Of a stretch of DNA of 64,000 nucleotides, positions 43,770-53,062 are shown in pieces. The stretch lies in the NCBI GenBank assembly GCA_900107365.1, contig FNPS01000001.1, positions 372,001 to 436,000 on the forward strand. The letters are read 5' to 3'. The notes below the pieces were generated by a model. It ran no database searches and was not told where the DNA came from. It worked only from the letters and a program-made list of their open reading frames with translations. Every line of letters starts with the position of its first letter. Position 1 is the stretch's first letter. Origin of the DNA: Flavobacterium aquidurense. Its GTDB lineage: Bacteria; Bacteroidota; Bacteroidia; Flavobacteriales; Flavobacteriaceae. A program made the position numbers and the translations under genes.

Positions 43770-44840
43770 CTATACTTTAGACTCCAAAGCTTTCATTACA
43801 TCAACTAAAACCTGAACACTTTCGATAGGCATAGCATTGTAAATAGAAGCTCTGTAACCACCAACAGAACGATGTCCTGGCAATCCTGAAATTCCTGCTT
43901 CTTTCCATAAAGCATCAAAAGTTGCAGTATGATCAGCATTGTTTAATAAGAAAGTAACGTTCATTTTAGAACGATCTTCAACTGCTGCAGCACCTTTGAA
44001 TAATGGGTTTCTGTCAATTTCAGTATAAAGTAAATCTGCTTTTGCATCGTTTAATTTCTCAACAGCAGCAATTCCACCTTTTTCTTTGATCCATTGTAAT
44101 GTCAATAGCGAAACGTACACAGCAAAAACAGGAGGAGTATTGTACATACTTTCTGCTTTGATATGTTTAGCGTAGTCTAACATACTTGGAATAGTTCTTC
44201 CACTTTTCTCTAAAATTTCTTCTTTAACGACTACTAAAGTAGTTCCTGCAGGTCCCATATTTTTTTGAGCTCCGGCATAGATTAAATCGAATTTAGAAAA
44301 ATCTAAATTGCGGGAAAAAATATCAGAACTCATGTCACAAATAACAGGCACACTAGTTGCCGGGAATTCTTTCATTTGAGTTCCAAAAATGGTATTGTTA
44401 CTTGTACAGTGAAAATAATCAGCATCACTTGGTATCGTGTATCCTTTTGGAATATGGTTGTAATTTTCGTCTTTTGAAGAAGCTACTACTACAGTTTCTC
44501 CAAAATTCTTAGCTTCTTTTATTGCAGCAGTCGCCCAGGTTCCTGAGTCTAAATAAGCTGCTTTTCCGTTCTCTTTCATCAAGTTGTACGGAGCCATTAA
44601 GAATGCGGTACTTGCACCACCTTGTAAAAATAAGGCTTGGTATCCTTTTCCTTCAAGTCCTAATAACTCTAAGGCAAGGGAGCGAGCTTCATCCATAACA
44701 GCAACGAAATCTTTACTTCGGTGCGAAATTTCAAGGATTGATAATCCTGAATCATTAAAGTTTAAAACTGCTTTTGAAGCTTTCTCAAAAACTTCCTGAG
44801 GTAAAATACTCGGACCTGCGCTGTAGTTGTGTTTTTTCAT
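43770..44840 (-). CDS. serC: Phosphoserine aminotransferase
   Basis: A 356-residue PLP enzyme making phosphoserine from 3-phosphohydroxypyruvate and glutamate (and the equivalent step for vitamin B6). The N-terminal HNYSAGPSILP and GGASTAF (cofactor phosphate region) are typical, and Lys193 in AGAQKNMGPAG carries the PLP Schiff base. The C terminus has LPGHRSVGGYRASIYNAMP. Length is normal. It precedes serA on the minus strand, giving two consecutive enzymes of one pathway. Confidence 0.95.
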   Translation of the reverse strand: MKKHNYSAGPSILPQEVFEKASKAVLNFNDSGLSILEISHRSKDFVAVMDEARSLALELLGLEGKGYQALFLQGGASTAFLMAPYNLMKENGKAAYLDSGTWATAAIKEAKNFGETVVVASSKDENYNHIPKGYTIPSDADYFHCTSNNTIFGTQMKEFPATSVPVICDMSSDIFSRNLDFSKFDLIYAGAQKNMGPAGTTLVVVKEEILEKSGRTIPSMLDYAKHIKAESMYNTPPVFAVYVSLLTLQWIKEKGGIAAVEKLNDAKADLLYTEIDRNPLFKGAAAVEDRSKMNVTFLLNNADHTATFDALWKEAGISGLPGHRSVGGYRASIYNAMPIESVQVLVDVMKALESKV

Positions 44841-44933
44841 GGTTGTTGTTAATAGTCGAAAATTTTAAAGATGCAAATTTCGGCAATAGGAGCTGAAAAA
44901 GCGATAAATTATTCGAAATAATTAAACATATTT

Positions 44934-46007
44934 TTACTTTGTTGTTAACAAAAACGTTATAGTATCTACGTTATCTGCATAATCCCACAATTGCGGATTT
45001 TGTGTTTGTCCGAATGGGATGCTATTTTGGATTAAATCATTGCTAACGATGCACTGAATTTGTTCAGAATCAGCTTTAAGACGTGCTTGCAAATCTTCGA
45101 TATTTTCATAAAATTCATAAAAAACACTCGAAATAGGCGAGGCATAGCTCGAATCTTCTTTAATAGTCAAAAATCCATTATCCAATAATTTGAAATTACT
45201 CATTAAAAATACAGCTTTGTTGTAGTCGTAATTATTAGCATATTTCTCATAATGTATAACGTCCTGATATTTGAAAATTGCCTCAAAAAAAGCATCAAAT
45301 GAATAGCCTTTCGGTACAAAAATCTTAGATACATTACGACATCCCAATCCAAAATAACGGAAAATATCTTCGCCTAAAGCTTCTAATTCCTCTTTGCTTT
45401 CTTTTCCGTTTAAAACAGCTGCCGAATTTCTGTTTTTTCTGATTATCGAAGGTTTGTCTTTAAAGTAATATTCAAAATAGCGTGCTGTATTATTGCTTCC
45501 TGTGGCAATTACGGTATCAAAATTTTCCAGTTTGCCTGCTACGAAAGTGATTTTATCTTTTAAATTTTCATCAACAGCAATTAAATATTTGGCCAAAAAC
45601 GGCAGTAAATGCTGATCGTTTGAGGAAGTTTTAATTAAAGCTTTATTTCCTGTTATTAAAACCGATAAAAAATCATGAAAACCTACCAATGGAATATTTC
45701 CGGCTAAAATTAAAGCGACATTTTTTCCGTTTTCATTATTTTGAGAAAGCTCGGTGTGGTAGTTTGAAAGCCATTTGTCAAGCTTTTCTTCGGTCAAAGC
45801 ATCGGCCCATGATTTTATTGCAAAATAAACCTGTTCAGGCGTATACCATCCATTATGAGATTGCGATAATTGTATCAGTTTTTCGAAATCATCAAAAAAT
45901 AAATCGTTATGCAAGACATTCGATTCTTTAACTGTATCGTTTTCGGAAAATTGTTTTAGAAATTTTCCTAATTCAACAAAAACACTTTTTTTTGTTTCTA
46001 ATGTCAT
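44934..46007 (-). CDS. Acyl-CoA reductase (LuxC-like)
   Basis: A 357-residue protein of the LuxC/acyl-CoA reductase family in the aldehyde dehydrogenase superfamily, which would reduce fatty-acyl thioesters to aldehydes with NADPH. The nucleotide-binding region (VALILAGNIPLVGFHDFLSV, about 96-115) and the catalytic-Cys region GLGCRNVSKIFVPKGYSF (Cys about 223) are clear. The aldehyde's fate is not shown by neighbours. It is divergent from a ferredoxin gene, and the two have overlapping promoters, suggesting coordinated use, possibly as electron donor. Confidence 0.88.
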   Translation of the reverse strand: MTLETKKSVFVELGKFLKQFSENDTVKESNVLHNDLFFDDFEKLIQLSQSHNGWYTPEQVYFAIKSWADALTEEKLDKWLSNYHTELSQNNENGKNVALILAGNIPLVGFHDFLSVLITGNKALIKTSSNDQHLLPFLAKYLIAVDENLKDKITFVAGKLENFDTVIATGSNNTARYFEYYFKDKPSIIRKNRNSAAVLNGKESKEELEALGEDIFRYFGLGCRNVSKIFVPKGYSFDAFFEAIFKYQDVIHYEKYANNYDYNKAVFLMSNFKLLDNGFLTIKEDSSYASPISSVFYEFYENIEDLQARLKADSEQIQCIVSNDLIQNSIPFGQTQNPQLWDYADNVDTITFLLTTK

Positions 46008-46012
46008 AATGT

Positions 46013-46043
46013 TTGTTTATGAATAGTTTTGATTGTAATTTTG
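46013..46043 (+). promoter_or_regulatory. Promoter for the ferredoxin gene
   Basis: TTG at 46013-46015, 20 bases, then TAATTTTG at 46036-46043 match the flavobacterial consensus. The leader to the ATG at 46143 would be about 90 bases. Confidence 0.6.
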
Positions 46044-46045
46044 CA

Positions 46046-46076
46046 CAAAAATAAGCTATATTAAGTTATAAGACAA
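46046..46076 (-). promoter_or_regulatory. Promoter for the acyl-CoA reductase gene
   Basis: On the minus strand the TTG is at 46076-46074, followed by 20 bases and TATTTTTG at 46053-46046. Its -7 box faces that of the ferredoxin promoter only 2 bases away. Confidence 0.6.
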
Positions 46077-46142
46077 AGCAGAATAAAATCTTCGCATTAT
46101 TATTTCTGAACTTGTAACTTTTAACTCGTAACTAAGAAAAAA

Positions 46143-46490
46143 ATGGCAATAATTATAACTGACGAATGCATCAATTGTGGGGCTTGTGAACCAGAGTGCC
46201 CAAATACAGCAATTTATGAAGGTGCTGATGATTGGAGATACAAAGATGGAACTAGTCTTAAAGGAAAAGTGATTTTACCTGACGGAACTGAAGTGGATGC
46301 AGAAGATGCTCAAACTCCAATTTCTGATGAAGTATATTACATTGTTCCTGGAAAATGTACGGAGTGTAAAGGTTTTCATGATGAACCTCAATGTGCTGCA
46401 GTATGTCCTGTTGATTGTTGCGTACCAGACGATAATCATGTTGAAGATGAAGAAACTTTGTTGAACAGACAAGCGTTTTTACACGGATAA
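46143..46490 (+). CDS. 2[4Fe-4S] ferredoxin
   Basis: A 115-residue ferredoxin. The first cluster motif is C9-x2-C12-x2-C15-x3-C19-P, and the second is C72-x2-C75-x8-C84-x3-C88-P, the Allochromatium-type spacing with a longer gap. A 50-residue loop ([12 protein letters not shown] and an acidic stretch) separates them. It carries low-potential electrons; the partner is not shown, although the divergent acyl-CoA reductase is a natural suspect. It has its own promoter and terminator. Confidence 0.95.
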   Translation: MAIIITDECINCGACEPECPNTAIYEGADDWRYKDGTSLKGKVILPDGTEVDAEDAQTPISDEVYYIVPGKCTECKGFHDEPQCAAVCPVDCCVPDDNHVEDEETLLNRQAFLHG

Positions 46491-46523
46491 TAACTATTCT
46501 TAAAGTAAGATTTTGATATTTAA

Positions 46524-46555
46524 AAATCCTGAGCATAACACTCAGGATTTTTTTT
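46524..46555 (+). terminator. Terminator of the ferredoxin gene
   Basis: AAATCCTGAG (46524-46533) and CTCAGGATTT (46541-46550) form a perfect 10-bp stem followed by a T run. Confidence 0.85.
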
Positions 46556-46650
46556 ATTTAATATAAGTTTTTTTTGATTTTTTTTAGGCAGTTTACTGTT
46601 ACTTAATGATTTATTTTGTTAATTTGATGATAATATTTTAACAATTGCCT

Positions 46651-47817
46651 ATGAGAGGATTACTACTATTATTAATTATTTTCGTTAACACTACTGTTAT
46701 TGCGCAAAATGCAGAATATTCTATTGTTGTGAAAGACATTGAAACACAATTGCCTATAGAAAATGCAATAGTGTTTATCATGAAAACGAAACAAACATTA
46801 ATAAGTAATCAGGAAGGCAAAGTAACTTTTATGCTCAATGGAGCTTCTAATCTTCAGGTCTCAGAAACCAATTACGAAAAAGTGACACTTCGTTGGGGAC
46901 CTTTAAAGCCAGATATGTTTGTTGTTTACCTAAAAAATAACAACAACAAGCTGGAAGAAATTGTTGTTTCCAAAGAAAAACCTGAAAAAAATCTTCAAAA
47001 AATCGTTTCTAATTCAAGGGAAAAACTGGCCAATGAATACAGATTAAAAGTCTATGTAAGAGAGTTTTTTATGCTCGATAATAAATATTCCTATTATAAT
47101 GACGGATTGGTGAATTTTCAATTTGAAGGAAACCAAAAGACATCAAGTACGACATTATTAGTGGAACAAAATAGATCTTACGGACTACTGGAAAATGATG
47201 TTAGTGCCGATTTAATGGGATATAATTTGAATAATATTATGGAGAATTATTCGAATTTGAAGTATTTCGATCCACTTCTGGATTCAAAAACAAAGAAAGA
47301 ATATGAATTCACAACAAAGGGACATCCAAATAATAAAGATTATTATATAATGTCAGTTACACCTTTGGATAAATCTAAAAAAGCGCTTGATACTTTTGAA
47401 ATTATTTATGATCCGTTAAAAAAGTTAATTGTAGAATTCAGTATTAGTATTGCACCAGGAAATCTTGCTCAAATTGAAGAACAAACAAAAGTGGGTTCAA
47501 AGAATGTTACCAGATCACAAGTAAAGGTAACGTACAGAATCGATGGTGAAGATTATTATTTACTAAGTTCAAATGAAGAAATTGCTTATGATTTAATTCT
47601 AAAAGATCAGGTCAAAAAAAATATTCAGGTTCGGAATAATTTTATTACAACCAATTTCAACAGGCAAAATTTTACTTATAAAGAAAGTGATGTGTTTAAA
47701 GAGAAAACGCTTTTTAATAAAACGAACAAAATCCTAACCAAATATTGGGATATATCTGGATTTACAGCCACAGATGAAGAAAAAGGAATTATAGATTCAT
47801 TAGAGTTCAAACTGTAA
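46651..47817 (+). CDS. Exported carboxypeptidase-regulatory-like protein
   Basis: A 388-residue exported protein (signal peptide ending TVIAQNAEYS). A carboxypeptidase-D-regulatory-like beta-sandwich (about 22-95, PIENAIVFIM...LRWGPLKPDMFVVYL) is followed by a larger domain with Lys- and Tyr-rich strands (about 120-370). A TTG at 46645 is in frame, but the ATG at 46651 is preferred. Such proteins lie in the periplasm or at the outer membrane of Bacteroidota, and the function is unknown. It is monocistronic. Confidence 0.8.
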   Translation: MRGLLLLLIIFVNTTVIAQNAEYSIVVKDIETQLPIENAIVFIMKTKQTLISNQEGKVTFMLNGASNLQVSETNYEKVTLRWGPLKPDMFVVYLKNNNNKLEEIVVSKEKPEKNLQKIVSNSREKLANEYRLKVYVREFFMLDNKYSYYNDGLVNFQFEGNQKTSSTTLLVEQNRSYGLLENDVSADLMGYNLNNIMENYSNLKYFDPLLDSKTKKEYEFTTKGHPNNKDYYIMSVTPLDKSKKALDTFEIIYDPLKKLIVEFSISIAPGNLAQIEEQTKVGSKNVTRSQVKVTYRIDGEDYYLLSSNEEIAYDLILKDQVKKNIQVRNNFITTNFNRQNFTYKESDVFKEKTLFNKTNKILTKYWDISGFTATDEEKGIIDSLEFKL

Positions 47818-47840
47818 TTTTTAAAACAAATAGTAACAAA

Positions 47841-47867
47841 AAAAACCTGAGCAACGCTCAGGTTTTT
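47841..47867. terminator. Terminator after the carboxypeptidase-like gene
   Basis: AAAAACCTGAGC (47841-47852) and GCTCAGGTTTTT (47856-47867) form a perfect 12-bp stem with a three-base loop, followed by T residues. Confidence 0.85.
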
Positions 47868-48017
47868 TTGTTGTTTTAGAACACATAGAAGAATAGATTT
47901 GCGATCCGGAGAAAGCATTTCACTTTTAAAACTTAATTAGAACTATGCGAAATAAGTTCTTACTATACTAATTCGTTAAAAGAGAAGATCTACGTTTCTA
48001 TGTGTTTAAAATTTTTA

Positions 48018-50684
48018 TTAGAAATTAAATCCAAGTCTTGCATAATAATAAGCTCCGCTGAAACCCATTTGCACGGCATCCCAATAACCTCCAGCTTCCG
48101 TATTTCCTTGTTCATCTTGTTTTGTCGGATATACATTGAACAAGTTATTGCTTCCTATACTTAATTTCAGACTTTTGTTAATTCTGTATCCTAAAGTTAA
48201 ATCAGTTACCAATCTTGCGTTGTAAACATCATCTTCATCTGCATAATCTACTAAAACTACTTTGCTAAAACGAGTAAAAGCAAGACCTGCATCAAATTTA
48301 TTTTTAGAATAATTTAGGTTCAAGCCGAATTTACTATCTGGAGCTGAAGCCAGTAAGAATGCTTTTTCACGTTTTCCGAAGAAAGTATCAGCATCCAAAT
48401 CTCCATTTTTTACCTTATCAATTTTCATGTCGTTAATGTTTCCAACTAAAGTTGCTCCGATATTTCCAAAATCATATGATTTTTTCCATGAAAAAACTAA
48501 ATCTAAACCATGTGTGCTTGTATCTACTCCATTAGCAAAAAATTGCGCTTCAGAAACGCCAAGGTTTAAAGGTTCTGCATCAAAATATCCGGTAAGAACG
48601 ATACGATCTTTTACCTTAATGTAATAACCATCAACTGTTGCAGTAAAATCTCCAAAAGTTCCTGTAAATCCTAAAGATGCATTTACGGCTTTTTCTTCGT
48701 TTAGTTTTTCAATTCCAAACGCTTGTGTTACAGGACTGTTGTTTGGAGCCAAAAGCACTTCGGTTGCACCACTGGCATTAAAGTTAGTGAAACGTAAATT
48801 ATAATAAATTTGAGCTAATGAAGGGGCACGGAATCCTGTACTGATAGATCCTCTCATATTAATATGATCGCTTAGTTTAAGCCTTGAAGCTAATTTCCCG
48901 TTTATGGTACTTCCAAAATCACTGTAGTTCTCAAAACGAACTGCACCGGTTACCATAAAACCTTCCGTAATATCTAATTCAGCATCAGTATACAAAGAGA
49001 AGTTTGTACGACTTTCATTGACCTCATTTGCAGGGCTATATCCTGGAAAACCCTGAGAACTTCCTGGCCTTGGAATAGTTGGTGAAGAAGTAGGATCTGT
49101 AGGGTCATAGTCTGGATTAGGAACTGTAGGAGCGCTTTGAGTTGTTGGGTCGGTAATTGGCACTCCATTCGTGTCATAAGTTGTATAAGAACCTTCTTCA
49201 CCAGCAAAAATTTCAAATTTTTCTACTCTGAATTCTGTTCCAAAAGCGATATTGAAACCGCTCATTACATCATCATAGTTTTTAGAAATATCAAAATTAG
49301 TTGTATTTTGAAGTAAACTGTGTCCTCCTGCGTCAAATTCATGCGGAGATTTGTCTTCAAGTGAAGCATTTATTGTTCCTTCTATATTATAGTGAAACTT
49401 ATTCTTTCCGAAAGTATTACTTAAATCCATTTTCCAGCCACCTGAAGTTTCAGTTCTAATTCCGGCAGCAATTGAATTATCATTAATTTTTGAAGTAATT
49501 CTTGGAGTATATCCTCCAGGATATACAGATTCTACAACTCTTTCACCATCATTTCTGGTAAAAGCATAAGCATCTGTATTTCTTAAACTGCTGCCTCCAA
49601 AAGCATAAAGTTCTGTTTTGTCAGCTAATGGAATGGCAAGATTTCCAAAGAAATTCACACCATTAATTTGTGCATCACCAAAACCTTTTCTAAAATCATA
49701 ACTTGGTCTTAATGTTTTTTCTTTATTAATAAATTCACCGGTAAAATTGGCATAGCCACCTTTGCTGCCAAGTGAAACTCCATAATTGGCAGCCACTTTT
49801 ATAGATTGTCCATCAAAAGATTTATCTTTTCCATAAGAGTTTCCGTTTCCTTTTTGGTCTAATCTAAATCCGTCAGTATTTGGCGTTCCCGGTAAAAAAT
49901 CTCCTTTTGCATTGGTATTAAAAAGACCATACGTTACAGAACCAGTTAGTTCGTTTACATTGTCATTGGTGACAATATTAATAACTCCCGCAATAGCATC
50001 AGAACCATATTGCGCTGCTGCACCATCTCTTAAAATCTCAATTCTTTTAATAGAAGAAGCTGGAATAGCATTTAAATCTGTTCCAGTATTTCCACGTCCA
50101 CGTGTTCCAAATAAATTGATTAGGGAGGATTGATGTCTTCTTTTTCCGTTGATCAAAACTAAAGTCTGATCAGGTCCCATTCCTCTTAAGGAAGCAGGAT
50201 CAACGTGGTCAGCTCCGTCAGAACCAGATTGTTTGTTGGCATTAAACGATGGGGCAACATATTGTAAAAGTTCGTTGATTTCTAATTTTCCACTTTGGGT
50301 TGTAACATCTTTTACATTTATAACATCAATAGGAACAGCCGAATTTACTACAGTTCTTTTTGTATTTCTTGAGCCGACAACCACAACATCATTTAAAATT
50401 TGGCCACCGCTCTCGTCTAAAGTAATAGTTAAATTGCTGCTTGAGGCTGATTTTTCAACTGTACTATAACCTACATAACTAAAAATTAGTGTAGCGCCTT
50501 CTTTAACTTTAATAATAAAACCACCTTCATAATCAGTAGAAACGCCATTGTTTGTTCCCTTTTCGACAATATTAACACCAGGTAAAGCGGTGCCTGTCTT
50601 ATCTTTTACGGTACCTTTGATCTCTTTTTGGGCAAAAAGAAATGCCGTATTTAGTAGAAATAATAATAATACAATCTTTTTCAT
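48018..50684 (-). CDS. TonB-dependent outer-membrane receptor
   Basis: An 888-residue TonB-dependent transporter. Parts in order: signal peptide (1-18), carboxypeptidase-regulatory-like domain (about 20-90, KGTVKDKTGTALPGVNIVEKG), TonB-box region (DVVVVGSRNTKR), plug (about 110-225, with LRGMGPDQTLVLINGKRRH and RIEILRDGAAAQYGSDAIAGVINI) and a barrel ending in Phe (YARLGFNF). It has no SusD partner, so metal-chelate, vitamin or peptide uptake is as likely as sugars. An unusual Pro/Thr-rich insertion lies in an extracellular loop (about 500-545). No regulator is adjacent. Confidence 0.94.
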   Translation of the reverse strand: MKKIVLLLFLLNTAFLFAQKEIKGTVKDKTGTALPGVNIVEKGTNNGVSTDYEGGFIIKVKEGATLIFSYVGYSTVEKSASSSNLTITLDESGGQILNDVVVVGSRNTKRTVVNSAVPIDVINVKDVTTQSGKLEINELLQYVAPSFNANKQSGSDGADHVDPASLRGMGPDQTLVLINGKRRHQSSLINLFGTRGRGNTGTDLNAIPASSIKRIEILRDGAAAQYGSDAIAGVINIVTNDNVNELTGSVTYGLFNTNAKGDFLPGTPNTDGFRLDQKGNGNSYGKDKSFDGQSIKVAANYGVSLGSKGGYANFTGEFINKEKTLRPSYDFRKGFGDAQINGVNFFGNLAIPLADKTELYAFGGSSLRNTDAYAFTRNDGERVVESVYPGGYTPRITSKINDNSIAAGIRTETSGGWKMDLSNTFGKNKFHYNIEGTINASLEDKSPHEFDAGGHSLLQNTTNFDISKNYDDVMSGFNIAFGTEFRVEKFEIFAGEEGSYTTYDTNGVPITDPTTQSAPTVPNPDYDPTDPTSSPTIPRPGSSQGFPGYSPANEVNESRTNFSLYTDAELDITEGFMVTGAVRFENYSDFGSTINGKLASRLKLSDHINMRGSISTGFRAPSLAQIYYNLRFTNFNASGATEVLLAPNNSPVTQAFGIEKLNEEKAVNASLGFTGTFGDFTATVDGYYIKVKDRIVLTGYFDAEPLNLGVSEAQFFANGVDTSTHGLDLVFSWKKSYDFGNIGATLVGNINDMKIDKVKNGDLDADTFFGKREKAFLLASAPDSKFGLNLNYSKNKFDAGLAFTRFSKVVLVDYADEDDVYNARLVTDLTLGYRINKSLKLSIGSNNLFNVYPTKQDEQGNTEAGGYWDAVQMGFSGAYYYARLGFNF

Positions 50685-51002
50685 GGTTTGGTTTAATTTT
50701 GGTTTATTGTTTGTTTGTTATTTGATAAAAGTAGTATTTTTTAACAAAAACTTAATAAAAAGTTTAATTTTTTTATGTTGAATACTTTAAAATACATTAA
50801 TCGTCATTTTTAGTTCAGTTACGAGCTATTAAATCTTATATTTGCAAAATTTTAAAGCCAAAAAATATCATTTTGGCAGAAACAAAAAATCAATAAATAG
50901 AATTATAAACCATTAAAAGTGACTTCTATAATAATATGGTAGAAGCATTAATGGAAAAACCTGAGTAACTCAGGAATAAATAAAAATAAACAGAAACAAC
51001 AG
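50685..51002. other. 318-base divergent spacer
   Basis: It holds the promoters of the TonB receptor gene (minus) and ychF (plus). TATATTTG at 50837-50844 is a likely plus-strand -7 box. CCTGAG/CTCAGG (50960-50965 and 50969-50974) makes a small hairpin in the ychF leader, 28 bases before the start. No gene is seen. Confidence 0.5.
50837..50844 (+). promoter_or_regulatory. Putative -7 box upstream of ychF
   Basis: TATATTTG matches TAnnTTTG and would give a leader of about 150 bases. The -33 TTG is not in place. Confidence 0.35.
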
Positions 51003-52097
51003 ATGAAAGCAGGAATTGTAGGATTACCAAATGTTGGAAAATCAACATTATTTAATTGTTTATCTAATGCAAAAGCGCAAAGTGCTAACTTTCCGTTTTG
51101 TACAATCGAACCTAATATTGGTGTTGTAAACGTTCCGGATCCAAGAATCAACAAATTGGAAGAATTGGTAAAACCAGAGCGTGTGCAAATGGCAACAGTT
51201 GATATCGTAGATATCGCAGGTTTGGTAAAAGGTGCAAGTAAAGGTGAAGGTCTTGGAAACCAGTTTTTAGGAAACATTAGAGAGTGTAACGCTATTATTC
51301 ACGTTTTACGTTGTTTTGACAATGATAATATCGTTCACGTTGATGGAAATGTAAATCCAATTCGTGACAAAGAAACGATTGATATCGAATTACAGTTGAA
51401 AGATTTAGAAACGGTTGAAAAACGTTTAGAAAAAGTAAATCGTGCAGCTAAAACCGGAAATAAAGAAGCACAAACTGAAAAAGCACTTTTAGACAGAATC
51501 AGAGAGTCATTATTACAGGCTAAATCGGCTCGTACTATTATCCCTCAGGGGAATGACGAAGAAGTTTTAATGGAATCTTTCCAATTAATTACGGCAAAAC
51601 CAGTATTGTACGTTTGTAATGTCGACGAAAATTCAGCTGTAAACGGAAACAAATATGTAGATCAGGTTCGTGAATTAGTAAAAGATGAAGATGCTGAAGT
51701 TATCATTCTTTCAGTAGGTGCAGAGGCTGATATTACCGAATTAGAAAGTTACGAAGAGCGTCAGGTTTTCCTTGAAGATATGGGATTAACTGAGCCGGGA
51801 GCATCAGTTTTAATTCGTGCAGCTTACAAATTATTAAAACAACAAACTTACTTTACCGCTGGTGTAAAAGAAGTTCGTGCCTGGACAATCAATATTGGTT
51901 CAACTGCGCCACAAGCAGCCGGAGTTATCCATACTGATTTCGAAAAAGGATTCATCCGTGCAGAAGTTATCTCATACGAAGATTACGTTCAATACGGTTC
52001 TGAAGCAAAAGCAAAAGAAGCAGGAAAATTCAAAGTAGAAGGAAAAGAATATATTGTTAAGGATGGTGATGTAATGCACTTCCGTTTTAACGTATAA
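51003..52097 (+). CDS. ychF: Redox-regulated ATPase YchF (OBG family)
   Basis: A 364-residue cytoplasmic P-loop protein of the OBG family that binds ATP and associates with ribosomes. G1 is GLPNVGKST (6-14), the G3 region is DIVDIAGLVKGASKGEG, and NVDEN lies at the G4 position in place of the NKxD of a GTPase, which is what makes the family prefer ATP. A coiled-coil arm (about 130-180) and C-terminal TGS domain (about 280-364, ending VKDGDVMHFRFNV) are intact. Length matches E. coli YchF (363). Confidence 0.97.
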   Translation: MKAGIVGLPNVGKSTLFNCLSNAKAQSANFPFCTIEPNIGVVNVPDPRINKLEELVKPERVQMATVDIVDIAGLVKGASKGEGLGNQFLGNIRECNAIIHVLRCFDNDNIVHVDGNVNPIRDKETIDIELQLKDLETVEKRLEKVNRAAKTGNKEAQTEKALLDRIRESLLQAKSARTIIPQGNDEEVLMESFQLITAKPVLYVCNVDENSAVNGNKYVDQVRELVKDEDAEVIILSVGAEADITELESYEERQVFLEDMGLTEPGASVLIRAAYKLLKQQTYFTAGVKEVRAWTINIGSTAPQAAGVIHTDFEKGFIRAEVISYEDYVQYGSEAKAKEAGKFKVEGKEYIVKDGDVMHFRFNV

Positions 52098-52141
52098 ATT
52101 TTTTTTAGAGTATAGAATAAAGAATAAAGAGAATAAACTTG

Positions 52142-52172
52142 AACTGCTGGAGAAATTCAGCAGTTTTTTTTA
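52142..52172 (+). terminator. Terminator of ychF
   Basis: AACTGCTG (52142-52149) and CAGCAGTT (52158-52165) pair with an eight-base loop, followed by a T run. Confidence 0.8.
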
Positions 52173-52178
52173 TGTTTT

Positions 52179-52270
52179 AACAAATCTGCTAAATCTGCTA
52201 AATCTGCGAGAGAAAATAAAAAAAAATCCGTCTAAATCAGCGCCTTCGCTTTAGCGAATCCGTATCATCC
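52179..52270. repeat. Degenerate intergenic repeats after ychF
   Basis: Three head-to-tail near-copies of AAATCTGCT occur around 52183-52209, followed by a small palindromic stretch, TTCGCTTTAGCGAA. AATCTGC words of the same kind also appear at 5305-5344. No coding content. Confidence 0.55.
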
Positions 52271-52382
52271 GCGTTCTGTTTTAATATTCCAATCTACCTT
52301 TGAAATTTAAAATTAATTTTTGGCTCAAAAATTGGTTACAACAAAATAACCTAATTCATTAATCCAAAAACAACCAACCAAA

Positions 52383-53060
52383 ATGCTAAAAAAATCTTTC
52401 AAATTTCTCGGCTGGACAATCCTCGGAATCATTACTTTTCTTGTTGTATATTTATTCGCGATGTATCTGATTTCAAAAATCACGGTCAACTCAGATATTG
52501 CACAAGTCGAAGAAAAAGACGGAATCCCAATTTACATTCTTTCCAACGGTGTTCACACCGATATTGTTGTTCCGGTTGTAAATGAAATTAAAGATTGGCG
52601 AAAAGAAATACAATTCAGCCAGACACAGTCTAAAGATTCATTGGCAACATTCGTAGCTTTTGGCTGGGGAGATAAAGGTTTTTATTTGCATACGCCAGAA
52701 TGGTCCGATTTAAAAGCAAGTACGGCTTTAAAAGCAATTTTCGGTGTAAGTTCGTCAGCCATGCACACTTCATTTTATAAAAGTCTTGCAGAAAACGAAA
52801 ATTGCAAACGCATTCTGATTTCAAAGGAAAACTATCAAAAACTAGTTTCTTATATTTCTGAAAGTTTCAATAATCCAACAAATCCAGAATGGATTCAAGG
52901 TTACAGCTACGGTAAAAAAGATGCTTTTTATGAAGCAAAAGGAAGTTATAGTCTTTTTTATACTTGTAATACCTGGGCAAATAGCGTTCTGAAAGCCGCA
53001 AATCAAAAAGCAAGTTTATGGACGGTTTATGATAAAGGGATTTTTTGTCATTATCAATAA
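52383..53060 (+). CDS. TIGR02117/DUF2459 membrane protein
   Basis: A 225-residue protein with an N-terminal transmembrane helix (about 8-30) and a periplasmic domain containing the family motif SNGVHTDIVVPV, followed by FGWGDKGFYLHTPEW and the C-terminal YTCNTWANSVLKAA with Cys-Asn-Thr. The family has been noted next to urease genes, but no urease genes are here, and its activity is unknown. The next gene begins 3 bases after the stop, so they form an operon. Confidence 0.88.
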   Translation: MLKKSFKFLGWTILGIITFLVVYLFAMYLISKITVNSDIAQVEEKDGIPIYILSNGVHTDIVVPVVNEIKDWRKEIQFSQTQSKDSLATFVAFGWGDKGFYLHTPEWSDLKASTALKAIFGVSSSAMHTSFYKSLAENENCKRILISKENYQKLVSYISESFNNPTNPEWIQGYSYGKKDAFYEAKGSYSLFYTCNTWANSVLKAANQKASLWTVYDKGIFCHYQ

Positions 53061-53062
53061 GA

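Noticed and set aside
49912..50133. Plus-strand frame opposite the TonB receptor plug
   Set aside because: It is the complement of a well-conserved coding region with no start-site or promoter support.
53045..53060. Overlap suggesting a frameshift between the TIGR02117 gene and the lipoprotein
   Set aside because: The downstream ATG at 53063 gives a complete lipoprotein signal, so two separate genes with a 3-base gap explain the data.
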